Positions 48,267-61,884 of a stretch of DNA of 64,000 nucleotides are shown piece after piece (positions within the stretch are counted from its first letter, which is position 1; the number at the start of each line of letters is the position of its first letter). The notes under the pieces are model-generated. The model saw only the letters and a program-made list of their open reading frames with translations, did no database searches and had not been told where the DNA came from. The stretch is from Acanthosoma haemorrhoidale (taxonomy: Eukaryota > Arthropoda > Insecta > Hemiptera > Acanthosomatidae): contig OV884015.1 of assembly GCA_930367205.1 (NCBI GenBank), positions 80,615,341-80,679,340 on the forward strand, read 5' to 3'. A program made the translations under genes and the position numbers.

Positions 48267-48304
48267 GGCTAATATCACGTCCGTTTGTTCAGTTTAAACT
48301 AAAA

Positions 48305-48315
48305 CGACTGCGCCA
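48305..48315 (-). other. Primer binding site of the antisense gypsy element
   Basis: TGGCGCAGTCG on the minus strand, eight bases downstream of the LTR end ATTACA and about 40 bases upstream of the gag ATG. TGGCGCAGTCG is a primer-binding start seen in several insect gypsy elements. Confidence 0.5.
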
Positions 48316-48323
48316 TGTTTGGA

Positions 48324-48500
48324 TGTAATAATTAATAACACAAGTTAACAAAGAATTTAGTTTATTAATTAGGGCACACTCGCAATACAACATGAGTAAT
48401 CGGTTTATATAAAAAGCTCTGGAGGTAACAACCAGGTTCAGGTTATAACTTACAAATGTTACCAACCTAACACTTACTAGAAAGATACCTGAGCAAAACA
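48324..48500 (-). mobile_element. 5' LTR of the antisense gypsy element
   Basis: On the minus strand it starts TGTTTTGCTCAGG (48500) and ends TTAATTATTACA (48324), 177 bases, TGT...ACA. Inside are a TATATAAA box (about 48404-48411) and an AATAAA signal in TTAATAAACTAAATT. The end is well placed by the PBS; the start is the best TG in range. No matching 3' LTR was found, consistent with truncation near 46.38 kb. Confidence 0.4.
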
Positions 48501-51500
48501 TTGCAAGGAAAAACTATTTACAAAATGTAAAAATGGTGATAATGAAGAAATATATGCTGTTTTTATAACATTTTGACTGGACCAGTAATTGGATTTATGT
48601 TGTTACATATTTCTCATATGTACTTAAATATTTCCGTGAAAATAAATACATATTATATAGATACATAATGCACATGCATTACTTTCTTTATTACATTTAA
48701 ATCCCAGCCTTAGTTATCAGTCTTCCGCTATTAATCCGAGAAATATTTTTGAACACCTATTTTTATAAAGTTTACAGCAGATCCTTTATTCGTTTTACTC
48801 CAATATCCTATTATTACGAAAATATTCCACATTAATTTTCTTATAACTATTTATATTATCCACATCAGCATTACTTTCGTAAACCAAAGTATGTTACTAA
48901 TTAATTTCATGATATTATCAATACAATACAGAAATGAATCAAATTGCCAACAAGATGGCTGTGTGCAATATATTGAGGAAGGAAAATGTTTCGCCTGACT
49001 CATAAAACCTCAAGGCGACGTATTCATACACCGCCTTCCTTCATAAAACCAGAAAACTAATCTTCCATCTACCCTGAGGCATGACTGTGGCTTATTGTCG
49101 TAAAAAGCTAACCCAATTGTACACATAGGACTGCATGCATGTCTCGGTGAGATAAAATTGGCAATCTTGAAATAACCCATTTTTGTAAAAAGAACATTTT
49201 TGAAAATGTGCGCTTTGAAAATAAACTGTTTAAGCAAAGATAAAAAACGTTCATGTAAATAAATTTGGTTTAAATGAAAGAAACCATTGATACCCGCTGA
49301 AGGGTCAGGTACCTACTCTTAGATTGAGACTATTGGTATTCCATAAACCATCCATTTGTCTCAAAATTGACCAGGTCTTTCAACAGAAAAAAATGTACCG
49401 ATATGCAGGCACAATTACAATATTTTTCTGCTCCCTCGCAATATAAGTAATATCAGACAAGTTAAGAGTTGAAACACCTTCTATCAATTTGGTTTAAAAT
49501 TCCCTTATTTACGTAAGTAAAGTGGATTTTTATTATAAATTAACTATCATAACACACGATTAATTTTTTATCAGAATGAAAAATTGCCATGTACTCATTT
49601 CAGGTCTCATTTTTAATTGGACTTTAATCTAGACCCTAAAGTATTTCATTACTAAAATATTGAATATATACATTTTAAAGTCCTCGGAGGGGCATAATTA
49701 AAAAAAGGTTGTGAAAGCCACTATATAATAAACACTATAGTCTAACTTACACTAAAATAACACATCTTGATTTGGCGAGGTCCGAAGTAACTGTTATTTA
49801 AATATATGTAAGCAGCCTGATTCCTGATAAGGCCATTTAAACTGTTAGAGTCTTCTAATTAAATCTTGCTTTGTAGATTTAAGGTTTACTTCTTTTCAAA
49901 GCCATATATATTTGCAAAGCAAAAGTAATTAACTTTTAATTAGTTCCCAAATTTATTTTTAGAACAAATGCATGCATAAGCGACCAAAACCCAAAATTAA
50001 ATTTAGAAGTATTGTTAAGTTAGATATATGGCTCCTTTTTAGCCGGAATGAGGTTCATTTGCAAAATACCTCGATGAGAAAGAAAGTGCTTAAACAGCTT
50101 TTAAAGGCTCATTAAAGGCAAAGGGATCCTAAGTTATCGAACCTCACTTAATAGAAAGTAGTCCTTTGATGTTGCCCTGGTGCCTACGCCATAAATATTG
50201 TTTATTCTATGCCAAAAGTGGATTCACTTTAAAGATGATACAAAAAAGATGTTAACATGTTTATGTCGATACACATTTGTTTGAGTCAATAACAATTTAT
50301 AACTGGTGGAAATCAAAACTATTGCTAAAACATTACGATAATATTATCCCTAATAGCTTCCAATATTAACCTAAACGATGCCCTTGTCACATATGTTTAA
50401 AATTTTATAAAAATTGGATCATTTTTATGATAATTATTTCAGAATTCAGGCAGTCAGAGAAAAACGCTTCTTTTAGTTATGACCTTTTAAAAAACACTTT
50501 TACATTAAAAAAAAATATCGTTTTCACTTTAAAATTGGTTTTCTAGGAAATATTATTGTAAATGGCTACAATTAATCAATGCTCTTTGAAAAACTGGAGT
50601 TTGTTCCTTATCTTATAGAAGTTTATTGCTAATCTTTGGAAATTAGCTAAATTTGTTTAATGTGATTTTTCTCTGTAAAATTTGACTTTCGAATAGAAGT
50701 TGTGTAGTTTGTCTTATAGGTTAATTTGTTATATAAAAAACAGTCTCTAATAGACCTAAAATTTATTTTATTGTGAATTGACCAAAGAGATGTGTTGGTA
50801 TATCAATTTATTTTTCGATTACAAGTTTAAAATTTATTTATATGACGATGCAGGTAATATATAATAATGGACCTCATACAATTACAGTTATAGTTACAAT
50901 TAATATCATCACAGTGTATTGACGTAAACTTATGCAGTCTCTTGGGTGAGATCTTCTTGACAACAATCCAGGTTAGGTTATTGAACTGATAAGTTCCCTT
51001 GGGAAAGTCACTTTGTCAAGCCCTTCGTCCATTCTACGGTCGAAGATAGCGGGAGGACTAAACATACAAAGGTCCTCTAACAGATATTTGATCTAGCTAT
51101 CCTGGTTGCCCGGTGTCTTCAAGAACGCCCGCCGTTCCCCCTTGTGCTTTGCTTGATAAAAGAGAAACCATTCTTCTCCTTAAGTCAAATATTAATGCTG
51201 AGAGTGTATGGTTTTTTTTTAGCAGGTGCGGTTACATTTGAGTCCGCTTTGGTAACACTTGGGGTTTATTTGAATTTTGAAGGTTTCTCTTTTTGGATCA
51301 TTCCTAGGTAAAATTACACTGAAAATTGGAGTTGGTTCAACTCTCTTAATTTGTTTTATTGCGTCCGCTACTTACCGGAGATCATTCTTTTCTTCAAATA
51401 AGAATGGTCCGGGATCACACGCTTCTGCCTTTTTTTCTCTTCCTGAACCGGTCATTTGCCTCAATAAGATGATATCTCTTTATGGTAATCCGACCTGCCT

Positions 51501-54173
51501 TAGCATAGTTGGGGTATACTGGCGTACATGTTGAATGTTTTAAAGATTTTAGATCCCATCTGTTTATGAGAAGCATCAATATATTGTGTTTTCTAAGCTT
51601 TCATATCAGATAGTATAGTGAACCTTGCTATAGTAGTTTGATCACAGACATGACATGAATAAATGATTGCCAAACTTATTTCAAAAACTAAGCCAGTAAG
51701 ACTTAACAATACTTATAACCTTATAATAACGAGAGAGTGTATGTCCAACATTAATCTCCTTTCTCATAGACTAACGAATCCTCCGACCTCATCCTTAGCT
51801 CATCAAGAAAACCATCATCCAGCATAAAGGAAATGAAGAGGAATGACAGACGGTGAAGAAATCTAATCCTGTCAGACTGATTACATACCGTCAAGCCTAA
51901 GAACCTTATCCAGAGGGAACAAAGAAATAATCCAGCTCGTCCCTCATCCCCTATTTATATTATCCTTGTGGCTCTATTACACTTCTCTCGCTCTAATAGA
52001 ATCTGTAGATTTATCACCTTCCGTGCAGGCGAGAAGCACATTCTTAATACGTATGAAATAAATTTTAAGCACGCGATACTCAATCTAGTGGCATTTGTTA
52101 CTGTTCTAGGTAAGGGATGAATGGGTCCAGCACAGACGAAAGGGTGAGGGTCTACTTTTATACACGTGCGAGTATATCTGTATAAATGTTCTAGATTTGA
52201 TATCTAGTGGTAGTGGTGGTAGATTGCGAAAATGGTTTAATCCATACAAAATGTTTAATGTTTACTATAAAACGCCTCGAAATACGCTGATTACTTCTAG
52301 TTGAAAATATAAAAACGGTAAGATTGGAAGAACGTTTAAAATTTTCGGCCTATTTTCACAAACTTTCTTAAGAAAAACATTCTCAAGTCTCAACACACAA
52401 CAGATTTAAAAGAACTTTTCTTTATTACACGTCTAAGGATAAATTAAAAATATTAAAACAAAGAATGCCAAAAATATAGATTTGAGCATTACTATTGAAA
52501 GGACATTTTTATAATAACGTGTACTTATTTTAATTTGTTCATTTGTTTAACTTCAGTTACAGACATTGGTGAGGATTAAAACAAGAATTTTCGAGTAGTT
52601 TTCCAACAGCTTTTAACTTTAGTTTTCTATTATCTTACAAACTCGCGAGTATTTATATTTTAAATTACAATTTAGCTTAAAATGTTTTAAGTGATAATGG
52701 AAAAACTGGCAAGGTGTTTGATCGATAGATTCTATAGAACCATTCCTTTTTTGGGGGAAACAAGTGCTTCAAGAACAATATTGACAGGGTCGGTAAAACT
52801 TCTTAACTGCTTGTTCTCTGAAAACCCTACGGGGTACTTCACTACTGAAAATTGGGTTTGTTGCCGTGAGCCAACAATATTTAGTACAATATTAGATTCT
52901 ATAATTCTAATGTTTAATTTCTTCATTTACTTTTGAGAATTTGAAAGAAATCAAACAAAAAAAAGTCCATTTGTATGGAAAATATGAATTATTTTATTCC
53001 CTTGAGTAACAACTTCACTAAAAAAATATTTCCTCCAGGAATTAACCTGAGAAACACACAGTTTGAAACCAAATCTAACTTTTACATTCTGGAGTATAGG
53101 CTATCCCATTGTGTATTCTGAAGCATCTGTCGTAGGAAAGGAAGTGGCTGCGAGAGCGCTCCTGTGGCATCTGACGTTCTAAAACTTTCCCGATTAAAGG
53201 TGTCTTGATGTTCTCTCGCAATAGCTATTCAAGAGACGTAACTATGAAGGGCACCATTAACTGTCCTTGTGAAACTCCTGAAGTTTATGAATTGTCTTGT
53301 ATACCTCCAACTAATCGGAACACGAACCGTCGTTGCCTGAATAGCAAACGAGTTAAGATGAACTATTTCCTTCTGTTGTGATTTGCTTTTGCTTGCTTTT
53401 ACTAAAGTGTTTTTTTGAACAATGCTTGCCTACAGATTTAAATTTATATTATAATCTGTCTACCTTTTAGAACCTGGAACGGTTTTACATTTTTTTGGTA
53501 TACGGCACAGATTTTGTTATTAGGCAATATAGAGTTATTACTCAAAAATTCGCCTCACTACAAGCTACGATTTCTTCTACAGGATTGTGAGTGGAGTATG
53601 TCACCTTTCAAACCGGAGATAATGCTAAAATATGAGTATAACTTTGAGCCCTGAGTTGTACCATCATTTTGAAGAACGTTACTTTGATATGTACAAAATG
53701 AGATCCATAGGCTGAGTTGCAAGGACCCTTGCCATTTGTGGGTGTAGGAAAAAAACAAACAAAGCTCCTATTTCCGTATCGAAATATATAACGGCAAACG
53801 GTATGGAATTCAGTAATAGAAAAAACAAAATACAGGTTATATTCGGAACACAACATTCATATTTTATGAACCATTATTTTTTCGTGAGTTATCCTATAAA
53901 TAAATTATCATACGAAGTACGTCATACCGGAGCCCACCCACTTCTATTTAGAATAAATACACCTTTGTTTTTTGTAATAGTTTGTCAATCCTAAAGAGTA
54001 AATTTAGATCAAAATATAAAATATTTATTGTAAATACGTACAGCAGAATTGGTATTATATTCAACATTCTGATCGAATCTTCAGTCATGCACCTACTCTT
54101 ATCAAAGGTTATTTTTACAGGGAACTGCTCCTTGATTGAATCCTAAATGGTTGTATTTAAATAATGGAACCTA
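48501..54173. other. Long AT-rich stretch, no firm gene
   Basis: 51277-51534 (85 codons, plus) follows a GC-richer stretch at 50940-51170 but has no recognisable domain. 52691-52936 and 53608-53856 are similar small frames. 51770-51970 and 53130-53300 are less AT-rich but unassigned. Confidence 0.35.
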
Positions 54174-54785
54174 AGGCAATCTGGGTATACGGAATAGAGC
54201 TATAGGGGACTGCAAACAAGTCGAATATCAAGCGTATACAATCCTTTCAATCAAACGTCCTGAGAACAATTGTTAATGCCCCTAATTACGTCAGCAACAA
54301 AACCCTTCATAACGATCTTAATATACCTTACGTTCTCGAACTTATCCGTTCCAAGTTCATGAAATTCCATTGTAACCTATCCTACCACCCTAATCCTCTA
54401 GCAGTCATTGCACTGCACCCCTATAATCCTCCCCGGAGACTGAAACGGCAGTGGCCTGCCTATAATGCGTAACAGTGGGAGTCCTGGCAATGGCCAGTTT
54501 CTCCAATCATGACCTGAGCGTATGAGGCTCTCGCGCTCTTCGTATGCCTCCACTGGGTCGTATCCGGCGACGCGGCTGACGAAGGAGCGTGGGGGACTTC
54601 CCAAGACTCCGCTTCCTCTTTCGCATGCGAGGGAGGTGACAACCATGTGGATTTGGGAGGTCTCTGGGTGATTTGTATATACTTTATGAATGAGCGAGTG
54701 AATTAATTTTGTAAATATGGTATGAATGAGAACAATTACTTATTGCCTAATAAGGCAGATTGTAATTTTAGCACAATAAAAAAAA
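54174..54785 (+). mobile_element. Jockey-clade LINE, 5'-truncated (copy 2)
   Basis: Same family as 6886-7959, starting inside the WTYGIELWG block (here the Trp codon is TAG, 54203-54205), through the C-terminus and the 3' UTR to TTTTAGCACAATAAA plus a short A-tail. One of the two tandem 3'-UTR units is partly deleted. Small indels break the ORF end. No TSD recognised. Confidence 0.8.
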
Positions 54786-57565
54786 GAAGTGAAGTATAAA
54801 TATCGGAAAAGAAGTTTTTCCAGCAAAAGACTTGTAGCTTGTGGAATATAATTCCAAGGGTAGGATGGTCAGAACCGTGTTAAGGAAAGAATCGTTGGAT
54901 GAAAGATTGGGATTGGATGGGAGAGATCTTTACAGATGTTCATGAATCTGTAGGCAAATGTAAAAAATCAATGTCACTATATGGATTCAAAACCAAGAAA
55001 GTTCTTGATCGATGTGAGAGGGCTTTTACCTTGAATGTATTCACCACTTTTAACTAATTACCATAATAGTAACATTCAATAATTCATCGAGTGCAGAAAA
55101 CTTATCAGTTCATGGAATCACTTCCGTTTTTTCTGAAGTGATACCTTCAATACAAGACATTTTTGCGGAAGTGTTTATGCATAGAAGTTTCAATATATGA
55201 ATCTATCTACTTCCATGGGCATTCAATCACAAAATAGTGTATATTAATAGATAAGTTTAATTTGTATGTATTTATTTTAAGTAGTAAATGATTAATACTG
55301 ATATTGTTTCAGGTAAGTTAAGTTCTATGACTAGTGGCTGGATTCTAATGAAGTGTAGCGAGATGTAAATTAACTGTAAGTATTTTCTTTTTAATTTAAA
55401 GGATAGATTTACTTTTTAATATTCAAAATTACTTGCTAATATCAGATTCAAGTAATTTCTGAACTATTCAAACTAGTTTCCGAAATGGCTGTTATGGGGG
55501 AAATCCAATAAGCAATACTCCAACCAAATTACAGCTTCACTGATCGGACATCACTAAAAAAAAGTCTACTTTTCATCACTAACATGACTTCACCATTACT
55601 GGGATGCTGATAATAGTTTCATGATTCGAGAAAAAAACAAAAAAAAATAACAACACCGTTTATCAATACACAATGAATCGATCACAAACCTCCGTGTCTA
55701 GAAATAGATCTGGGAACAATCCCACCTAATGGATTTGAATGCAGATGGGATGGGATGCCTGGTTTAGTCAGGATCACCTTGAGACCGCTCCGAGTCCTTA
55801 CCAAAACCACCCTTGTTTAAAATGCATCACCCCTCTGTTTATAGGGAAGGCTGAGTCTGTTACTGCTCTTTCACTGGTAAGAGTTAGCGTCTTCTGAAAA
55901 TGTTATTATTCCACCTAGTTAAAACAATATTTCGTTTTTTTTTACTATAATTATCTGGAATCACATGAGAACTTGCAAAGAAATAACTAATTCATTAGTT
56001 TATTTTAGAGTAGTTTTTTCACAAAATGTGATTTGTGGAATCTCCTGTATATCATCTATATTATCTTTTTTTTAAATAAGTATAAGCCTATTTAATTTTG
56101 GGTTATGGTACATTTTAGATAGTATCTATGATGTGTCCACTACTTAAAAATAATAACTGGATATTATAAATTAAAATATTTCAAAAATAAAAATGTTATA
56201 TTCAAAACAGTAATTTTAGAAACAATCCTTATTAACAGCACTATACACCATACTACCTGAAGCAAAAGTAAATAAGGTACTTTTTTTTTTATCTCTCACA
56301 CCTTATTCACAAGCACTTTCAGTCAGTCAGACAGGTTACATTAGTAACTTTCTGATCACTTGATAATGAGAGTATAGGTTGCTGAAAAGACTTACAAATT
56401 AGAAATAAATAAGTTGTGGCCAGACAGGAATAGGGCGTTATTTACTTAATATAAACCCGGGAGCAACTAAATCATAAAACAGATATCGACAACATTGTAA
56501 AAGTGAAAATACCCAAACTGATACACTATTCATGAAGTAGTGCTGTTGTGATTTTTTACACCTTGAATCTATTCTTGACTACAGTATCATTGTTTGTCCA
56601 CAGTAAATGGACATTTTTGTTTTTAAGTAGTGAAAAACGTCCAACAACCTAGCCTTCTCAGAAAAATCATAGGCACTTTACTCAGTTGGTCAGTCCTTCA
56701 ACAAACTTTCTTACATCACTAAACCAACGCAATGATAAAATTGAAATAATTGTAAGACTGTGGTCACATTCTCCTTGCACTCTAACGCATTAGAAGACTA
56801 TCGCTGTTTTCTTAATTGAAATTAAAGTCATCATCATTTATTTTCAGGTTAGCATACGTCATCATAGCATTATTTTAGAATAAAGTTTCAGACGCAACTA
56901 ACTAAAATGCTAGCCCACTTTTAGAGCTGAAACGTCTTGAATGTAAGCAAGTTTTTTTCTTTTTATATTATCAAGCTGTAGGATATCAAGTTAAATCGGG
57001 TTCTGGGGGTGTAGAAGCTGTCCGATTGAGGACCGTTCTTTAGCCTTTAATTGTCCATGGCGCTAACATTGCATTAAACTGTCTGAGCCTATTACGGATT
57101 GAATTAAGGTTAGGAAGGCAAGGAGTACCATTACGGTAAGCAATGATGAGAACTATTCTTGAATATGGCTATTTCTCATCCGATTCATATTGTTCTCATT
57201 TGCTACTATTATATTGAATACATATTAATATAAAAATGATGAATGATGATAATAGATACGTTTGAATCAATGGAAATGTATAATAAATCTAATTTTGTAA
57301 GAATTTTCGTCAGCATATTAAGTTCCGCATCCCGTTGGAACGTATTGAGTTTCAGGAATGATTTAATAGTTTTATGTCTATATTTTAGCTAATATTTTAT
57401 TGTAATTTTAATCAAAATCAGTGAGTAGCTTATTACAAATCATTTAACAAGTTTTCACGAAATTCACATCGATTCTCGACGTTATAATTCAAAAAGTAAT
57501 AAGGATAAGTAGTTCGTAATTTGCGTTAATCTAAAATTGCGACATCCTGTTTAAACGAAAGGCCA
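54786..57565. other. AT-rich DNA, no gene seen
   Basis: 55680-55880 is less AT-rich but without a frame or repeat match. No exon-like signal seen. Confidence 0.4.
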
Positions 57566-58312
57566 ATACGCCGGGGAACTGTTGGCACGGTTCAGCAATC
57601 TTACCAAAAGATGAGATAAACCTGGCGGAAGTAGAAGCCAGGATGGCCTTCTTGTCGACCATTCTAAAAGTACAGCTAGTCAGGGAGACGGCTAAGCAGG
57701 ATAACTAACCGAGGGACCGATCGTTCGATATGATGGATGCTAGCACCCGTGAAGAGGAAGGCAAGCGGGGAGTGGAGGAGCTCCACCGTGACATACCAAG
57801 GTGACATACCGTAGACTTAGAATGCCGCAGCAAATTGGGAAAAGAAATGAGCCACCGCATGTGAAAAGAGAAAGGACGATGGCAGAAGGGAAGAGGCCAG
57901 GGCCTGGAATAACGATAACCGGAGGAAGGAGGGAGGAACGACGAAGTCACGGATGTGGGAGAGTCATACAACTGGTGGCGCAGTACCCGCGCACGAAATG
58001 ATTCAAATGTAGGATGGAAGGACACCTTGCCAGGCAGTGTCCGTACTTTTACCGAAGAGCGGAGAGGTATCGGCCGGAACCTATGGAAGTAAATGAACAG
58101 GGGGTGTGGGGGAGAAACAGGACCCCGTCAGAATCATCTAAAACGTCGGGAGCCTCAGAGACGGAGGAAGAAGATGATGAACCCGGGATCAGCAGAGGCG
58201 ACAGAGGAGAGTGCAGCAGGTACCACGGAAGGGGCGGATGGCAGTGGACGTGGGAAGAAAAAGGCAAGTGGTGGCCTAAGGAGTGGGCGGGCAGAGAGGT
58301 GACCGCACGTTA
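57566..58312 (+). pseudogene. Gypsy element gag relic with broken zinc knuckle
   Basis: GC-rich sequence begins abruptly at about 57566, marking the truncated 5' end of a Ty3/gypsy relic. An early frame has DEINLAEVEARMAFLSTILK. The nucleocapsid zinc knuckle lies at 57999-58040 in exact CX2CX4HX4C spacing (FKCRMEGHLARQC), but its first Cys is TGA. An Arg/Glu/Gly-rich tail follows. Gag would package element RNA. No 5' LTR precedes it. Confidence 0.65.
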
Positions 58313-58319
58313 ACAAATT

Positions 58320-58420
58320 ATAGTGTGAGGGGAAATTACGTCCGTATACCCATCATCCGAGTAGCGAGAGGGGTGAGGTGTCCGGTTGACACTGGGAGCA
58401 GTCAACAGTCAGGAAGCAAA
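58320..58420 (+). pseudogene. Gypsy protease relic
   Basis: Frame reads VRIPIIRVARGVRCPVDTGS; the aspartic-protease triad DTG is at 58388-58396. Only the start of the domain survives before the frame is lost; the rest to the RT linker is deleted (QQSGSKWEQS looks duplicated). Confidence 0.6.
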
Positions 58421-59317
58421 TGGGAGCAGTCAACAGAGAGAAAGACTGGGAAAAGGAAATTAGGCAAGAGTACGCCAACATTTTCTTTAAAGAGGGAGAT
58501 AAACTTGGCATAACGGGGGAGAAGGTACACGAGATACCACTCAAACCGGACCATGTGACGTATGTGAAGGAAAGGAGATACTCGCAAGCATTGAGGCAGC
58601 ATACCAGTGGGAGATAGAGGAGTTGAAGAGGCCGGAAATCGTAGTTGACAGCACATATCCATGCAATAGTCCTCTGTGGGCCGTAAAAAAAAAGGGTTAG
58701 TCGAAGAAGAAAAGTACCGAGTAGTCATCGACTAAACTGAATGAGAATACCGTTCGAGGACTTCTCGACCAACTAAGTGGAGCAACGATATTCAGCAGAC
58801 TCGATCTGAAGGCGGGATATCATAAAATACAGAGGCATCAGAGGGATCAGCACAAGACGGCGTTCACATTTGAACACGGGCACTATCAGTTTACTAAAAT
58901 GCCTTTCAGGCTAAAGAATGTGCAGACCACGTACCAAAGATTAATGGACGAACTCTTGAGAGGCCTCGAGGAATCTTACTGCCAGATATGTATAGACGAT
59001 CTCCTAGTTTTCAGCCGAAGCAAGGAAGAACATCAAAAGCACTTGTGACCAGTGTTCCAAAGGATCAGGAGATTCAGGCTCAATTATCGGCGGAAAAATT
59101 GCTTGTTGACTAAGCACAAGTAAGATTTTTGGGCCATATCATATCAAGAGAGAGAGTGCGACCCGATCGGAGCAAAGTCGAGGCGATTCAGAGGATGACC
59201 ATTCCAAAGGACGTCAAAGAAAATCCGGCGCCGGATCTCGGATCGCTGAACTATTACCAAAGGTTCGTGCCGGAAATGGCGGAATGCCTCGTCCCGATAA
59301 AAAATCTATTCAGGTAG
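58420..59317 (+). pseudogene. Gypsy reverse transcriptase relic
   Basis: Linker (WEKEIRQEYANIFFKEGDKL), palm start (STYPCNSPLWAVKKK, then a TAG), and after a shift at about 58720 the frame FSRLDLKAGYHKI, HYQFTKMPFRLKN and the catalytic box ICIDDLLVFSRS (58989-59000 encodes CIDD; most relatives have Tyr-x-Asp-Asp). After TGA at 59046 and another shift, the connection region GHIISRERVRPDRSKVEAI and YYQRFVPEMAE follow to 59317. Makes element cDNA in live copies; dead here. Confidence 0.8.
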
Positions 59318-59344
59318 GGACAGAAGGTCAATATCACCCCAGAG

Positions 59345-60060
59345 ATGGAGAACAACATTCGGCGGTGCATGGAACGGTTACAGGGGGAGCCTATCATCGC
59401 CTTCCAGAAGTTCGCACTCCCGTTCACCATTACCATGAACGCCAGTGAATACGCGTTGGGGTCGGTACTCTCACAAGATCGCGGCAGAGGAAAGAGACCG
59501 ATCGCACATGCTAGCAGGTGCCTTATGGACCCCGAGACCAGATATAGCGCTCTTGAACAGAAACTGCTAGGAATCGTATGGGTGATAGAACACTTCCGTT
59601 CCTACGTCATCGGAAGGTGATTTAGGGTCCAAACGGGCCATCGGTCTCTACAATGTGTGGGGAAGCTGAAGGAGTCGTCGGCGCGCACAACCCGATGGAA
59701 GGAATTCCTTAGTCAGGTTATGATGGATATCATATATAAGGCAGGGCGAGAGAATGTGGTAGTGGATTTGCTGTCGATTTGCTGTGCAATCGTCGTCAAT
59801 GCCATGGAACAAGAGTCGGCGGGACCATTGCAAGATATCAACATTTGGCTGTGGCAATTCGTCCAGAAACGGTCACCCGCTGGAGAAGTGAGCGAGACCG
59901 GCCCGAGGAGACCGACATAGAAGACTTCAGGGAGACGGCAGCTCAGCGGATGACTGGCCGTCGGATATCGAAGACATCGAAGTGATAATCAATGATAAGA
60001 AGCGCCAAATCATTTGTATCACAGTGATGTCAGGGCTGCTTAAGACCTAGTATGGCAAGT
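59345..60060 (+). pseudogene. Gypsy RNase H relic and tether
   Basis: Frame 59345-59620 reads FTITMNASEYALGSVLSQ, RPIAHASRCL, ETRYSALEQKLLGIVWVIEHF and YVIGR: the RNase H of Ty3/gypsy elements. The first catalytic Asp (TMDAS in relatives) is Asn (AAC, 59438-59440). After TGA at 59618 the tether reads RVQTGHRSLQ, then TTRWKEFLSQ and IIYKAGRENVVVDLLS. Confidence 0.8.
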
Positions 60061-60082
60061 ACGGCAGTTGTAACATGAAAGT

Positions 60083-61308
60083 ATGGTCCTCGCCAGGAAT
60101 TACGAAGGACATGATCTGTTGAGCCCTGAAGAATGCGTCCACGCCAGGAAAGACGCACCACCTTTAAGTGGGCAATGCGACTATTTGCGACCGCATCAAA
60201 AGGCTATAGCGGACGGAGAGGATTGGGTTCGACCAAACGTTTATTCGTTTTACCCTGTGGGTGGAAACCATCAGGCAAGAAGAGCGTCAACGGGAGGTTA
60301 GGCAGGCAAAACGAACCACCGCAGGATCAAAGCAACCCTGCAGGCCCTAAAGCGCAGATATTTTTGGTGGGGAATGAACACAATCCCGAGCGTTATTGCC
60401 GCCTGTGACACATGCCTCGCCACATTATATGACCGACACCCGCCTAGAGCAAAAGACGTGACCCCGACAGCAGACATACCACTGGAAGATTTACAAGTGG
60501 ATACATTCATCTGGATGGGGTACAAATGGGTACAACTGCCATAGACAGGTTTAGCGAAATGGCAATGACCCAAGTCATAGCGGACCGAAAACGGTTGTGC
60601 AGGTATTACGCATTAGTGCCAATTCTATGGCGTTCCGGAAACTATCGCTTTTGACGGAGGACGGGAGTTGGATTATGCAGAGATAAAGGCCGAGGTGGAG
60701 GCCTTAAAGGTCTGTTGGCATCTCAGCACTCCAGGACACCCGAAGAGTCGGGGGGGGGGACATAGAAAGGCTACATAGTACGCTCAGTGTCCCTGCATAT
60801 CTACCACGGGAAAAAAGGGTTAGAACCGGGAGTGGCCATGGAGAAGGCCGTCATCACATACAACCACTTGGTACATTCCGCCACGGGGTTCTCCCTGGTC
60901 GAGATGGCTGGACTCAGAGGATATCGGAGTGATCACCAGGAGCACAGTCGTAGATGACGACATGGCAGCGTGCGTCGTCAATAATCGTATCGCACTGGGG
61001 AATCAGTGGCGACCTTACGTAGCAAACTTGAAGAGAAGAAACGCCGGCGGTGGCGCGAGACAACCTCCAAGTACGCAATATCACGGGTAAACTCAAACTT
61101 GGCGCAATCCTATATCGCCGAAAGAGCTCCAACAGAGAGAGGGAAAGAACTAGCACGATACGAGGGGTCTTTCCGGGTGATCGCCCTCCTCCAAGATAAC
61201 ATGGTCACCATCGAGAGTATCACACCCCCGATTAAACTAAGTACGGTGCATTTGGAGCAGCTGAAGTTTCTAGCGGCGGAGCCGGAGTGTCCTGGCGTTG
61301 CAACCTGA
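60083..61308 (+). pseudogene. Gypsy integrase relic
   Basis: Remains of the DDE integrase that inserts cDNA. The zinc-binding N-domain includes ALKRRYFWWG and ACDTC (Cys pair 60404-60415). The first catalytic Asp lies in LQVDTFIWMG (60500-60502). The core is then scrambled by frameshifts and a G8-9 run near 60750. The C-terminal part is recognisable as ITYNHLVHSATGFSLVEM and, to TGA 61306-61308, YEGSFRVIALLQDNMVTIES. Multiple stops. Confidence 0.75.
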
Positions 61309-61884
61309 TTCCGGTCTGTGCTTGAGAGTGAAAGGTTTAAAATTCTGATACACCTAGTCGTCGTATCACGCACTCAAGTCGACTATCGGTTGTGCTTGTC
61401 GGGTATTTTTAGTATTGTATTTATATGTTTATTTTGACGGCAGTGTCGGTTTTTCTCTCTTCGTGTACGTATTATAATTCTTTTGTGTAAAATAGAAGAA
61501 CGTTTTAGTTTTGCTTGTCTTTTTATTGTTTTTTCAATTTCATTTATCTTGTAAACTAAAAGTTTTTATTTTCATTTGTTATACATGTATCAGAACGACC
61601 GTAAACTGGTTGGGGGTTAGTGGTAATACAATGTTAAGCCTAATACCACAGGGCCTAATGTAAACAAAGCCTGTGTATAGATAGAGGATGAGAACAGAAT
61701 AAAGCCAGTTAACAATCGAACCTGTGTGTATTATTACCAGCCTTATTCTATCTTTTTTGATCGTTTACAGCCAGGATATAAAGACGTGTTGAGTGATCGT
61801 ATTTTTTATTTTTTAAATTCGCTTCGATTTACTGCATGGTGGCAGCACAGTATAAATGATTAAATGTCTTGATTAGTAATTATA
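61309..61884 (+). other. Likely 3' LTR/flank of the gypsy relic
   Basis: AT-rich after the integrase stop. Contains AATAAA at about 61699 followed by a GT-rich stretch, and ACTGCA|TGGTGGCAGCAC at 61831-61848, which looks like an LTR end followed by a primer binding site. Boundaries were not resolvable, so I only suggest an LTR here. Confidence 0.3.

Noticed and set aside
58049..58267. Ser/Pro-rich minus-strand frames at 57705-58025, 58049-58267 and 58353-58728
   Set aside because: Antisense to the gypsy gag and protease relic; GC-rich sequence leaves many frames open.
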